64,000 nucleotides of DNA from Pseudomonas citrullilanati. Its GTDB lineage: Bacteria; Pseudomonadota; Gammaproteobacteria; Pseudomonadales; Pseudomonadaceae. This document shows positions 53,299 to 62,401 of the stretch, piece after piece. How positions within the stretch are numbered: position 1 is the stretch's first letter; each line of letters begins with the position of its first letter. Below the pieces are notes generated by a model. It made no database searches. It saw only the letters and a program-made list of their open reading frames with translations, and was not told the DNA's origin. The stretch spans positions 124,001-188,000 of the forward strand of contig NZ_JAUQOP010000001.1 in NCBI RefSeq assembly GCF_030580855.1, in the 5' to 3' direction. A program made the translations under genes and the position numbers.

Positions 53299-54483
53299 AT
53301 GCGTGAAGTGGTGATCGTCGATAGCGTACGAACCGGCCTGGCCAAGTCTTTCCGGGGCAAGTTCAACATGACCCGCCCGGACGACATGGCGGCACATTGC
53401 GTCAACGCGTTGCTGACGCGCAATGACATCGACCCGGCCAGCGTCGAGGACTGCATCGTCGGCGCCGGTTCCAATGAAGGCGCCCAGGGCTACAACATCG
53501 GCCGCAACGTCGCGGTGCTCTCACGGCTGGGCACCGGCACCGCCGGCATGACTCTCAACCGCTTTTGCTCCTCGGGCCTGCAAGCCATCGCCATCGCGGC
53601 CAACCAGATCGCATCCGGTTGCAGCGACATCATCGTGGCCGGTGGCGTGGAGTCCATCAGCCTGACGATGAAAAGCGTCAACACCGACAACCTGATCAAC
53701 CCGTTGCTCAAGGAACAGGTGCCGGGCATCTATTTCCCCATGGGCCAGACGGCCGAGGTGGTCGCCCGGCGCTACCAGGTCAGCCGCGAGCAACAGGACC
53801 GCTACGCCTTGCAGAGCCAGCAGCGCACCGCCAAGGCCCAGGCTGCCGGGCTGTTCACTGACGAAATCGTTCCCATGCAGGTCAAGTACCGGGTCGAGGA
53901 CAAGCACACCGGTGCGGTGCAGATCCTCGAGGGCGTGGTCGATCACGACGACTGCAACCGCCCGGACACCACCTATGAAAGCCTCGCCGGGCTGAAACCG
54001 GTCTTCGCCGAGGACGGTTCGGTCACGGCGGGCAATTCGTCGCAATTGTCCGACGGCGCGTCGATGACCCTGGTCATGAGCCTGGAAAAAGCCCTGGCGC
54101 TGGGGCTCAAGCCCAAGGCGTTCTTCCGGGGCTTCACCGTGGCCGGTTGCGAACCGGACGAAATGGGCATCGGCCCGGTGTTCTCGGTGCCCAAGCTGCT
54201 CAAGGCCAAGGGTTTGCAGGTGGCCGATATCGACTTGTGGGAACTCAACGAGGCCTTCGCCTCCCAGTGCCTGTACAGCCGCGACCGGCTGGAAATCGAT
54301 AACGAGAAGTACAACGTCAACGGTGGCTCCATCTCCATTGGCCACCCGTTCGGCATGACCGGCTCGCGACAAGTGGGGCACCTGGTGCGTGAACTGCAGC
54401 GGCGCGGCCTGCGCTATGGCGTAGTGACCATGTGCGTCGGCGGCGGGATGGGGGCGACGGGGTTGTTCGAGGTGGTGAAATAG
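53299..54483 (+). CDS. Acetyl-CoA C-acyltransferase (thiolase)
   Basis: A 394-residue thiolase. The acyl-accepting cysteine lies in LNRFCSSGLQAIAIAA, the catalytic His in SIGHPFGMTGSRQ and the second Cys in MCVGGGMGATGLFE. Chain-length preference (acetoacetyl-CoA or longer 3-ketoacyl-CoA) cannot be decided here. ATG 53299 is chosen because the fold starts with REVVIVDSVRTGLAKSF. The neighbours are unrelated, so it appears monocistronic, with a possible operator just upstream. Confidence 0.9.
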   Translation: MREVVIVDSVRTGLAKSFRGKFNMTRPDDMAAHCVNALLTRNDIDPASVEDCIVGAGSNEGAQGYNIGRNVAVLSRLGTGTAGMTLNRFCSSGLQAIAIAANQIASGCSDIIVAGGVESISLTMKSVNTDNLINPLLKEQVPGIYFPMGQTAEVVARRYQVSREQQDRYALQSQQRTAKAQAAGLFTDEIVPMQVKYRVEDKHTGAVQILEGVVDHDDCNRPDTTYESLAGLKPVFAEDGSVTAGNSSQLSDGASMTLVMSLEKALALGLKPKAFFRGFTVAGCEPDEMGIGPVFSVPKLLKAKGLQVADIDLWELNEAFASQCLYSRDRLEIDNEKYNVNGGSISIGHPFGMTGSRQVGHLVRELQRRGLRYGVVTMCVGGGMGATGLFEVVK

Positions 54484-54510
54484 TCTCGGGCTTATGGCAT
54501 GAGCGGCTTT

Positions 54511-54617
54511 TGTGGCGAGGGCGCTTGCTCCCGCTCGGCTGCGAGGCAGGCGCCAACGGTCGATTCGGTTTACTGACGGGCCGGGGCTGCGCGCCCCAGC
54601 GTGGGCGAGCGCCCCCA
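54511..54617. repeat. Degenerate REP-like palindrome region
   Basis: A left arm resembling TGTGGCGAGGGCGCTTGCTCCCGC and an imperfect inverted right arm (GGGCGAGCGCCCCC) with a GC-rich centre lie between the convergent thiolase and DUF6316-like genes. Several mismatches suggest a decayed member of the GTGGCGAGGG repeat family. Confidence 0.55.
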
Positions 54618-54622
54618 GGCCA

Positions 54623-54874
54623 CTAGCTGGCCACCTGGGTCAGTTGCAACATTCGCTTGATGTACTCCGCCACTTCGCGTTCCGCTGTCTCACGGTCGGC
54701 GAAGGGTCCCTCATGGGTACCTTCCCGCGTACTGAAATAGAATTGGCCGTTCACCCGGCAAATTCGGTCACTGGGGAAGACCATCGCGGGGACGACGTCT
54801 TCGGCACGTTTGCCAAGCATGAGAGGCTCCAGGGGAAGGCGAAAGCTGATGGAGTGAAGTTTATGTGTTGCCAT
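54623..54874 (-). CDS. Small hypothetical protein (DUF6316-like)
   Basis: An 83-residue soluble protein. Features are KRAEDVVPAMVFPSDRICRV, the aromatic segment NGQFYFSTREGTHEGPFADR and a C-terminal helix with ETAEREVAEYIKRML. It looks like the small Pseudomonas DUF6316 proteins, an assignment I hold loosely. No function can be inferred. It converges with the thiolase gene and diverges from the EamA permease gene. Confidence 0.65.
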   Translation of the reverse strand: MATHKLHSISFRLPLEPLMLGKRAEDVVPAMVFPSDRICRVNGQFYFSTREGTHEGPFADRETAEREVAEYIKRMLQLTQVAS

Positions 54875-55010
54875 CGATGGGCGCTTGGATAGCCGATAGG
54901 CGGCAATGTGCCATGCGTCATCATGAACTGTTAGTGACCAACTGTCCCTGTGTTGACCTGTGATCCATGTCTAGAATAGACGCTCTTTTGTCCTGGGCTT
55001 CGAGGATTGC

Positions 55011-55973
55011 ATGCATATTTCGTCCGGTCGCTGGGTCTATGGCCTGTTCCTCGCCTTGCTGACCGCCCTGTTGTGGGGAATCCTGCCGATCAAGCTCAAG
55101 CAAGTGCTGCAAGTGATGGACCCGGTCACCGTGACCTGGTTTCGCCTGCTGGTGTCCGGCGGCCTGCTGTTCATCTACCTCGGCGCCACCCGCCGCCTGC
55201 CAAGCCGCCGGGTGCTCGGGCCCCGGGGCGGTTGGCTGGTGGCGATGGCGGTGCTGGGGCTGGTAGGCAATTACGTGTTGTACCTAATGGGCCTGAACCG
55301 CCTGAGCCCCGGCACCGCGCAGCTGGTGGTGCAGATGGGCCCGATCATGTTGCTGGTGGCCAGCCTGTTCGTCTTCAAGGAGCGCTTCAGCATCGGCCAG
55401 GGCATTGGCCTGGCGGTGCTGCTGATCGGCTTCGCGCTGTTTTTCAACCAGCGCCTGGTCGAGCTGCTCACCTCGCTGAGCGAATACACCGCCGGGGTCC
55501 TGCTGGTGTTGCTGGCGTCCACGGTCTGGACCTTCTATGCCCTGGGGCAGAAGCAACTGCTGACGGTGTGGAATTCGCTGCAGGTGATGATGGTGATCTA
55601 CCTGTTTTGCGCGTTGCTGCTCACGCCGTGGGTGCACCCCCTGGAAGCGCTGCAACTGAGCCCGCTGCAAGGTTGGCTGCTGCTGGCCTGCTGCCTCAAC
55701 ACCCTGATCGCCTATGGCGCGTTTGCCGAGGCCCTGGCCCATTGGGAGGCGTCGCGGGTCAGCGCGACGCTGGCGATCACCCCGCTGGTGACCTTCGCTG
55801 CCGTGGCGTTGGCGGCCTGGTGGTGGCCCGACTACGTGCACGCCGAGCAGATCAACCTGCTGGGGTATGGCGGGGCGGTGCTGGTGGTGTTGGGGTCGGC
55901 GCTGGTGGCGCTGGGGCCTTCGCTGGTCGCCGGGCTGAGGGCGCGGCGCGAGCGTTTGGCTGTAGAGCGGTAG
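55011..55973 (+). CDS. EamA/DMT-family permease
   Basis: A 320-residue protein with ten predicted membrane helices in two EamA repeats (LFLALLTALLWGILPIKLKQ for the first; GVLLVLLASTVWTFYALGQK opening the second). The substrate is unknown; relatives export metabolites and amino acids. ATG 55011 is preceded by GAGGATTGC. A REP doublet follows immediately. Confidence 0.88.
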   Translation: MHISSGRWVYGLFLALLTALLWGILPIKLKQVLQVMDPVTVTWFRLLVSGGLLFIYLGATRRLPSRRVLGPRGGWLVAMAVLGLVGNYVLYLMGLNRLSPGTAQLVVQMGPIMLLVASLFVFKERFSIGQGIGLAVLLIGFALFFNQRLVELLTSLSEYTAGVLLVLLASTVWTFYALGQKQLLTVWNSLQVMMVIYLFCALLLTPWVHPLEALQLSPLQGWLLLACCLNTLIAYGAFAEALAHWEASRVSATLAITPLVTFAAVALAAWWWPDYVHAEQINLLGYGGAVLVVLGSALVALGPSLVAGLRARRERLAVER

Positions 55974-55987
55974 TCCGCGTTACCGTT

Positions 55988-56081
55988 CTTCGCGAGCAAG
56001 CCCGCTCCCACAGGGGATTTGTGTCGAGCACGCAATTTGTGCTCGAGGAAATCGAATGTGGGAGCGGGCTTGCTCGCGAAA
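55988..56081. repeat. REP doublet in outward orientation
   Basis: TTCGCGAGCAAGCCCGCTCC comes first and TGTGGGAGCGGGCTTGCTCG second, so the arms point in the opposite order to most other pairs in this window. The pair lies between the convergent EamA and fumC genes. Confidence 0.88.
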
Positions 56082-56105
56082 GCTGACGCTCAGTCAATAC
56101 AAGGC

Positions 56106-57500
56106 TCAGCCCTGGCTACCGGCTTCCAGCATGTTCTCCGGCCTGACCCAGGTGTCGAACTCTTCGTCGGTCAGGTACCCCAGCTGCAACGCCGCTTCAC
56201 GCAGGGTCAGCCCTTCGCCGTAGGCTTTCTTGGCGATTTCGGCGGACTTGTCGTAGCCGATGTGCGGGTTCAATGCGGTCACCAGCATCAGCCCGCGCTC
56301 CAGGTGCGCGGCCATCTGCTCGGCGTCCGGTTCGAGGCCGGCGATGCAATGCTGCTGGAAGTTGCTGCAGCCATCGGCCAGCAGCCGGATCGACTGCAAC
56401 AGGTTGTGGATGATCACCGGCTTGAACACGTTCAACTGCAAATGCCCCTGGCTGGCGGCGAAACCGATGGTCACGTCGTTGCCCAGCACCTGGCAAGCCA
56501 GCATCGACAGGGCCTCGCACTGGGTCGGGTTGACCTTGCCCGGCATGATCGAGCTGCCCGGTTCGTTGGCCGGCAATTTCACCTCGGCGAATCCGGCCCG
56601 TGGCCCGGAGCCCAGCAGGCGCAGGTCGTTGGCGATTTTCATCAGGGTCACCGCCAGGGTTTTCAGCGCGCCGGACAAGGCTGTCAGCGGCTCGTGGCCC
56701 GCCAGCGCGGCAAACTTGTTCGGCGCGGTGACGAACGGCAGGCCGGAAAGCGCCGCGAGCTCGGCGGCGATGGCTTCGCCAAAGCCATGGGGTGAATTGA
56801 GCCCGGTGCCCACCGCCGTGCCGCCCTGGGCCAGTTCGCAGACCGCTGGCAACGCGGCGCGGATCGCGCGCTCGGCATAGTCGAGCTGGGCGATGAACGC
56901 CGACAGCTCCTGGCCGAACGTGATGGGCGTGGCGTCCATCATGTGGGTGCGACCGGTCTTGACCAGCTTCAGGTGGCGAGCCGCCAGCTCCGCCAGCCCG
57001 CCAGACAATTCGCTGATGGCCGGCAACAGTTGCTTGTGGACAGCCTGGACGGCGGCGATGTGCATCGCCGTGGGGAAACAGTCGTTGGAGCTCTGGGAGC
57101 GGTTGACGTGATCGTTCGGGTGGACCGGGGTCTTGCCGCCGCGGGGGTTGCCCGCCAGCTCGTTGGCGCGCCCGGCGATCACCTCGTTGACGTTCATGTT
57201 GCTCTGGGTACCGCTGCCGGTCTGCCAGACCACCAGCGGGAACTGGTCGTCGTGCTGGCCGTCCAGCACTTCGTCGGCGGCCTGTTCGATCAGCCGGGCG
57301 ATGTCGGCGGGCAAGTCGCCGTTACGGTCATTGACCCGGGCGGCGGCTTTCTTGATCAGCGCCAGGGCATGCAGCACCGACAGCGGCATGCGCTCGTTGC
57401 CGATGGCGAAGTTGATCATGGACCGCTGTGTCTGGGCGCCCCAATAGGCGTCGTCGGGGACTTCAACCTGGCCCAGGCTGTCGGTTTCGGTACGGCTCAT
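56106..57500 (-). CDS. fumC: Class II fumarate hydratase FumC
   Basis: FumC interconverts fumarate and malate in the TCA cycle without an iron-sulfur cluster. The 464-residue protein has [25 protein letters not shown], the catalytic His region [16 protein letters not shown] and the superfamily signature [16 protein letters not shown] 57500 follows AAAGGAGTTTGACCCG. It is divergent from the DUF2059 gene. Confidence 0.95.
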   Translation of the reverse strand: MSRTETDSLGQVEVPDDAYWGAQTQRSMINFAIGNERMPLSVLHALALIKKAAARVNDRNGDLPADIARLIEQAADEVLDGQHDDQFPLVVWQTGSGTQSNMNVNEVIAGRANELAGNPRGGKTPVHPNDHVNRSQSSNDCFPTAMHIAAVQAVHKQLLPAISELSGGLAELAARHLKLVKTGRTHMMDATPITFGQELSAFIAQLDYAERAIRAALPAVCELAQGGTAVGTGLNSPHGFGEAIAAELAALSGLPFVTAPNKFAALAGHEPLTALSGALKTLAVTLMKIANDLRLLGSGPRAGFAEVKLPANEPGSSIMPGKVNPTQCEALSMLACQVLGNDVTIGFAASQGHLQLNVFKPVIIHNLLQSIRLLADGCSNFQQHCIAGLEPDAEQMAAHLERGLMLVTALNPHIGYDKSAEIAKKAYGEGLTLREAALQLGYLTDEEFDTWVRPENMLEAGSQG

Positions 57501-57691
57501 CGGGTCAAACTCCTTTAAGGCTGAATGCGCAGTTTAGGCCCGGATGGGCGGCGCCGGTTCCCTCAATCTAGAGGCGGCGGTCGCGGCCCGTCAATCGGCG
57601 CCCCGGTGCGTCGGGGTTGAGGCCCGGCGTTTATTAGGCGCAGAATGGTCGCCCTTGGGGTTTTACCTCGCCTGTAATGAAAGGAAACTCG

Positions 57692-58210
57692 ATGACCCGT
57701 CTTCGTGCCATCTGTACCGCAGTTGCTCTGGTATGTGCCAGCGGCCCTGTTTTCGCCGATACCGCCAGCCACAACGCCAGCGCCGAAGCGTTCCTGACCC
57801 TGGCGCACGCTGACAAACTGGGCACCCCGGTGTACATGCAAGTGCAGCAGATGTTTGCCCAGCGCTTCGAACAGACCAAGGCCCCCGAGTCTAAGAAAGC
57901 CACCCTGGAAACCTACCAGGCCAAGGCCAACGCCGCGCTGGACCAGGCCATCGGCTGGAACAAGCTCAAGCCGGACATGGTCAAGCTCTACACCAGCAAC
58001 TTCAGCGAATCGGAGCTCAAGGACCTGGTGGCGTTCTACCAGTCTCCGCTGGGCAAGAAAGTCCTGGAGAAAATGCCGCAGCTGACCCAGCAATCGGCCC
58101 AGCTGACCCAGGCCAAGCTTGAAAGCGCCGTGCCGGTGGTCAACAAGCTGCTGGCGGACATGACCGCCGAGCTCGAGCCGAAAGCCGCCGCGCCGGCCAA
58201 GAAAAAGTAG
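57692..58210 (+). CDS. DUF2059 secreted protein
   Basis: A 172-residue exported protein with a signal peptide (AICTAVALVCASGPVFAD), followed by a helical DUF2059 domain whose hallmark is FSESELKDLVAFYQSPLGKK. A Lys/Ala-rich tail ends the chain. Function is unknown. ATG 57692 is preferred over 57677 because AAAGGAAA is 5-6 bases upstream and the signal peptide then starts MTRLRAI. bolA-like follows after 12 bases. Confidence 0.88.
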   Translation: MTRLRAICTAVALVCASGPVFADTASHNASAEAFLTLAHADKLGTPVYMQVQQMFAQRFEQTKAPESKKATLETYQAKANAALDQAIGWNKLKPDMVKLYTSNFSESELKDLVAFYQSPLGKKVLEKMPQLTQQSAQLTQAKLESAVPVVNKLLADMTAELEPKAAAPAKKK

Positions 58211-58222
58211 TCGGAGCCCGGT

Positions 58223-58522
58223 ATGAGCATGCAGCAACGCATCGAATCGACGCTCGGGCTGTTGCAGCCCGAGCACCTGCAAGTGCTGGATGAAAGCCAC
58301 ATGCACAGCCGTGGGCTACAGACCCACTTCAAGGCCGTGGTGGTCAGCCAGCAGTTCGAAGGGCTCAATCGCGTCAAACGACACCAGAAGGTCTACGGCA
58401 CGCTGGGCGAGCTGATGGGCGAGTTCCACGCGTTGGCGCTGCACACCTACACCCCCGAGGAGTGGGCGCAGATCGACGCGGCCCCGGCTTCGCCGACCTG
58501 TGCCGGTGGCAGCAAGCACTGA
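58223..58522 (+). CDS. BolA-family protein
   Basis: A 99-residue BolA-like protein. ESHMHSRGLQTHFKAVVVSQ and the helix-strand region FEGLNRVKRHQKVYGTLGEL follow the BolA pattern, including the histidines involved in Fe-S cluster sharing with monothiol glutaredoxins. The C-terminal tail (PASPTCAGGSKH) has an extra cysteine. It is probably cotranscribed with the DUF2059 gene. A REP doublet follows. Confidence 0.9.
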   Translation: MSMQQRIESTLGLLQPEHLQVLDESHMHSRGLQTHFKAVVVSQQFEGLNRVKRHQKVYGTLGELMGEFHALALHTYTPEEWAQIDAAPASPTCAGGSKH

Positions 58523-58553
58523 TCGGTCTGCTGTGGATGGCAAAGCCTTGAGT

Positions 58554-58643
58554 CTGTGGGAGCAAGGCTTGCCCGCGATGAAGTTGATGCGGTCTCTCAG
58601 AAACTGAGGTGTCTGCATCGCGAGCAAGCTTTGCTCCCACAGA
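58554..58643. repeat. REP doublet after the bolA-like gene
   Basis: CTGTGGGAGCAAGGCTTGCC and the inverted partner ending AGCTTTGCTCCCACAG flank about 40 bases. Both arms carry the same AAGG/CTTT variant, suggesting compensatory or joint change. Confidence 0.88.
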
Positions 58644-58736
58644 TTCAGGCTTTGCCCCCAACCAAGTGATCCTCACAGCACTGTTGCCCACAGCAATCGC
58701 TGTCTGCAACCCCCCTGTTTTTGCTAGAATCCGCCA

Positions 58737-58764
58737 CGCGCCGCTCACCCGGCGCGTTTTTTTT
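58737..58764 (+). terminator. Terminator-like hairpin in the trhO leader
   Basis: CGCGCCG-CTCACC-CGGCGCG followed by eight T residues is a strong intrinsic-terminator shape 48 bases before the trhO ATG. A -10-like TAGAAT lies at 58725-58730, directly upstream. If that promoter is real, the hairpin would form in the trhO leader and could attenuate it. Confidence 0.6.
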
Positions 58765-58811
58765 CGTATCCGGTTCACCCTTTGCGAGGGTAGCCACCTG
58801 GAGAAATACCC

Positions 58812-59753
58812 ATGACACAACCCATTGTCGTGGCGGCACTGTATAAGTTCGTCACCCTTGAAGACTACGTCGAGCTGCGCGAGCCGCTGCTCAAGGCCAT
58901 GCTCGATAACGGCATCAAAGGCACGTTGTTGATCGCCGAGGAAGGCATCAATGGCACTGTCTCCGGCTCCCGTGAAGGCATCGACGGGCTGCTGGCCTGG
59001 CTCAGGAACGATCCGCGCATGATCGACATCGACCACAAAGAGTCGTATTGCGACGAGCAGCCGTTCTATCGCACCAAGGTCAAGCTCAAGAAGGAAATCG
59101 TCACCCTCGGCGTCGAAGGCGTGGACCCGAACAAGCAGGTCGGCACCTACGTCGAGCCCCAGGACTGGAACGCGCTGATCAGCGATCCGGAGGTACTGTT
59201 GATCGATACCCGTAACGACTACGAAGTGTCCATCGGCACCTTTGAAGGGGCGATCGACCCCAAGACCACCAGCTTTCGCGAGTTCCCCGACTACATCAAG
59301 GCCAACTTCGACCCGGCCCGCCACAAGAAGGTCGCGATGTTCTGCACCGGCGGCATTCGCTGCGAAAAGGCCTCCAGCTACATGCTCGGCCAGGGTTTCG
59401 ACGAGGTCTACCACCTCAAGGGCGGCATCCTCAAATACCTGGAGGAAGTGCCCCAGGAGCAGTCCAAGTGGCGTGGCGACTGCTTCGTGTTCGATAACCG
59501 CGTCACCGTTCGCCACGACCTCAGCGAAGGCGACTACGATCAATGTCATGCCTGTCGTACACCGGTGAGCGTCGAGGACCGTGCCTCGGAGCACTATGTG
59601 CCGGGTATCAGTTGCCCGCATTGCTGGGACACGCTGAGCGAGAAAACCCGTCGCAGCGCCATCGACCGGCAAAAGCAGATCGAGCTGGCCAAGGCCCGCA
59701 ACCTGCCGCACCCGATCGGCTACAACTACAAGCAGTCATCTTCCGAGGCTTGA
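58812..59753 (+). CDS. trhO: tRNA uridine(34) hydroxylase TrhO (UPF0176, rhodanese domain)
   Basis: TrhO makes 5-hydroxyuridine at tRNA position 34. The 313-residue protein has the N-terminal segment [17 protein letters not shown], a rhodanese domain with catalytic Cys in [17 protein letters not shown], and a C-terminal zinc-binding-type cysteine set ([14 protein letters not shown]). RBS CACCTGGAGAAA precedes ATG 58812. A gene for a DsbA-like protein follows after 3 bases. Confidence 0.92.
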   Translation: MTQPIVVAALYKFVTLEDYVELREPLLKAMLDNGIKGTLLIAEEGINGTVSGSREGIDGLLAWLRNDPRMIDIDHKESYCDEQPFYRTKVKLKKEIVTLGVEGVDPNKQVGTYVEPQDWNALISDPEVLLIDTRNDYEVSIGTFEGAIDPKTTSFREFPDYIKANFDPARHKKVAMFCTGGIRCEKASSYMLGQGFDEVYHLKGGILKYLEEVPQEQSKWRGDCFVFDNRVTVRHDLSEGDYDQCHACRTPVSVEDRASEHYVPGISCPHCWDTLSEKTRRSAIDRQKQIELAKARNLPHPIGYNYKQSSSEA

Positions 59754-59756
59754 ACC

Positions 59757-60392
59757 ATGGCGCCACGCCTGCTCTACGTGATGGACCCGATGTGTTCCTG
59801 GTGCTGGGGGTTTGCACCGGTGGCCGAGGCGCTGGTGGAGCAGGCGCAGGCAGCCGGGGTGGAGTTGCACCTGGTGGTGGGCGGCTTGCGCACCGGCAGC
59901 GGGTCGGCGCTGGAGCCGACGACCCGGCGCTACATTCTCGAACACTGGCAGGCCGTCACCCAGGCCACCGGCCAGCCGTTCAAGCTGGAAGGCGCGCTGC
60001 CGGACGGCTTTGTCTACGACACCGAGCCGGCCTGCCGCGCCGTGGTCACCGCCCGCACCCTGGCGCCGGACCTGGCCTTCAACCTGCTGAAGCTGATCCA
60101 GCAGGCGTTTTATGTGCAGGGTCGCGACGTCACCCACGCCAGTGTCCTGGTGGAGCTGGCCGAACAGGCCGGGCTGCCGCGCATCGAGTTCGCCGCGGCC
60201 TTCGACCGGGCCGAGCAGCACGCGGCCACTGCCGCCGATTTCACCTGGGTGCAGGACTTGGGGATCGCCGGGTTCCCTACACTGCTGGCCGAGCGCGACG
60301 GCCAACTGGCGCTGTTGACCAACGGCTACCAGCCCCTGGAGCTGCTCTCGCCGTTGCTGGGCCGCTGGTTGGAGCGCGCCGCCTGTGCCTGA
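59757..60392 (+). CDS. DsbA-family (thioredoxin-fold) oxidoreductase
   Basis: A 211-residue cytosolic-looking protein (no signal peptide) with the active site CSWC in YVMDPMCSWCWGFAPVAEAL and the typical DsbA/FrnE helical insertion, ending in a cis-Pro-like LGIAGFPTLLAERDG. It may act on low-molecular-weight thiols or as an isomerase-type enzyme, but the substrate is unknown. It overlaps the next gene, an ABC exporter, by eight bases. Confidence 0.85.
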   Translation: MAPRLLYVMDPMCSWCWGFAPVAEALVEQAQAAGVELHLVVGGLRTGSGSALEPTTRRYILEHWQAVTQATGQPFKLEGALPDGFVYDTEPACRAVVTARTLAPDLAFNLLKLIQQAFYVQGRDVTHASVLVELAEQAGLPRIEFAAAFDRAEQHAATAADFTWVQDLGIAGFPTLLAERDGQLALLTNGYQPLELLSPLLGRWLERAACA

Positions 60393-62211
60393 CCGGCCGG
60401 AGCAGTCGTCGGCCGCACAACGCATCGATCGGTTGAGCTGGGCCGAAATCCGGCGCCTGGCCCTCAAGCACAAGAAAGCCCTGTGGATCGCCAACGCCGT
60501 GGCGGTGCTGGCGACCCTGTGCAGCGTGCCGATTCCCTTGCTTTTGCCGCTGTTGGTGGATGAAGTGCTGTTGGGGCGCGGCGATGCGGCCTTGAAGGTG
60601 ATGAACCAGGTCTTGCCGGCGGGATGGCGGCAGGCGGCCGGTTATATCGGCTTGATGTTGCTGGTGACCCTGGCCCTGCGTTGCGGTGCGTTGCTCTTCA
60701 ACGTATTGCAGGCGCGATTGTTCGCCCGGTTGGCCAAGGACATCGTCTATCGCATCCGCATCCGCTTGATCGAACGGCTCAAGCGGATTTCCCTCGGCGA
60801 GTACGAAAGCCTGGGCAGCGGCACCGTGGCGGCCCACCTGGTCACCGACCTGGACACCGTCGACAAATTCGTCGGTGAAACCCTCAGCCGTTTCCTGGTG
60901 GCGATGCTGACCCTGGTGGGCACCGCCGGGATCCTGGTGTGGATGCACTGGAAGCTGGCGCTGCTGATCCTGTTGTTCAACCCGCTGGTGATCTACGCCA
61001 CGGTGCAACTGGGGAAAAGGGTCAAGCACCTCAAGAAACTGGAGAACGACAGCACGTCGCGTTTCACCCAGGCCCTGACCGAAACCCTGGACGCCATCCA
61101 GGAGGTGCGGGCCGGCAATCGTCAGGGCTTTTTCCTCGGACGCCTGGGCCTGCGGGCCAGGGAAGTTCGCGACTATGCCGTGAGTTCGCAGTGGAAAACC
61201 GATGCCTCCAGCCGCGCGACGGGCCTGCTGTTCCAGTTCGGCATCGATATCTTTCGCGCAGCGGCCATGCTCACCGTATTGTTTTCGGACTTGTCGATCG
61301 GGCAGATGCTCGCGGTGTTCAGCTACCTGTGGTTCATGATCGGCCCGGTGGAGCAGTTGCTCAATCTGCAGTACGCCTTCTATGCGGCGGGCGGCGCGTT
61401 GTCGCGGATCAATGAACTGCTGGCCCGGGCCGACGAGCCGCAGTACCCCGGCGGTACTGACCCGTTCAAGGGCCGTGATACGGTGGGCATCGACATCCAC
61501 GGGCTGGTTTTCGGCTACGGCGAGGAACGGGTGCTCAACCAGCTGAACCTGTCCATCCGGCCTGGCGAGAAAGTCGCCATCGTCGGGGCCAGCGGTGGCG
61601 GCAAGAGCACCCTGGTGCAACTGTTGTTGGGCTTGTACACGCCGCAATCGGGCACCATCCGTTTCGGCGGTGCGACCCAGCAGGCGATCGGCCTGGAAAC
61701 CATCCGCGAAAACGTCGCGGTGGTGTTGCAGCATCCGGCACTGTTCAACGACACGGTGCGCGCCAACCTCACCATGGGCCGCGCGTGCAGCGACGATGCC
61801 TGCTGGCGTGCGTTGGAAATCGCCCAGCTCGACGCCACCGTGCGCGCACTGCCCCAGGGCCTGGACAGTGTCGTCGGGCGTTCCGGGGTACGGCTGTCGG
61901 GTGGCCAGCGGCAACGGCTGGCCATCGCCCGCATGGTCTTGGCGGATCCGCGAGTGGTGATCCTCGATGAAGCCACTTCGGCGCTGGACGCGGCCACCGA
62001 GTACAACCTTCACCAGGCCCTGGCGCGTTTCCTCAGTGGACGCACCACGCTGATCATCGCCCACCGGCTCTCGGCGGTAAAACAGGCCGACCGTGTCCTG
62101 GTGTTCGATGGGGGGCAGATCGCCGAGGACGGCGACCATTTGCAGTTGATTGCCGAAGGTGGCTTGTACGCTCGGCTCTACGGTCATTTGCAGCAGATAC
62201 AGCAGCCTTGA
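60385..62211 (+). CDS. ABC transporter, fused permease and ATPase
   Basis: A 608-residue half-transporter of the exporter type with six membrane helices (about residues 30-320) and a nucleotide-binding domain. Walker A is GASGGGKSTLV, the signature is LSGGQRQRLAIARM and Walker B is VVILDEATSALD. It starts at GTG inside the preceding DsbA-like gene, implying coupled expression. The substrate is not evident; lipid, peptide or drug export are all possible. Confidence 0.88.
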   Translation: MPDRPEQSSAAQRIDRLSWAEIRRLALKHKKALWIANAVAVLATLCSVPIPLLLPLLVDEVLLGRGDAALKVMNQVLPAGWRQAAGYIGLMLLVTLALRCGALLFNVLQARLFARLAKDIVYRIRIRLIERLKRISLGEYESLGSGTVAAHLVTDLDTVDKFVGETLSRFLVAMLTLVGTAGILVWMHWKLALLILLFNPLVIYATVQLGKRVKHLKKLENDSTSRFTQALTETLDAIQEVRAGNRQGFFLGRLGLRAREVRDYAVSSQWKTDASSRATGLLFQFGIDIFRAAAMLTVLFSDLSIGQMLAVFSYLWFMIGPVEQLLNLQYAFYAAGGALSRINELLARADEPQYPGGTDPFKGRDTVGIDIHGLVFGYGEERVLNQLNLSIRPGEKVAIVGASGGGKSTLVQLLLGLYTPQSGTIRFGGATQQAIGLETIRENVAVVLQHPALFNDTVRANLTMGRACSDDACWRALEIAQLDATVRALPQGLDSVVGRSGVRLSGGQRQRLAIARMVLADPRVVILDEATSALDAATEYNLHQALARFLSGRTTLIIAHRLSAVKQADRVLVFDGGQIAEDGDHLQLIAEGGLYARLYGHLQQIQQP

Positions 62212-62401
62212 GTTTCCGGCACTTTTCTGTGCTTAGTATCCAAAAAAAATCAGCCAGACACTCCGACGTCACTGAATTTCCAGCCAAAGCCCCTCGATTC
62301 GTCCAAACCGGCGTTCCAAGGATCGAAAACTAGCCTAGGCTCTGGGATTAGCAGCGGATTTCTCGCGGGTGCTTATCGGCAACGCCTGTGCAAGGGACCT
62401 C

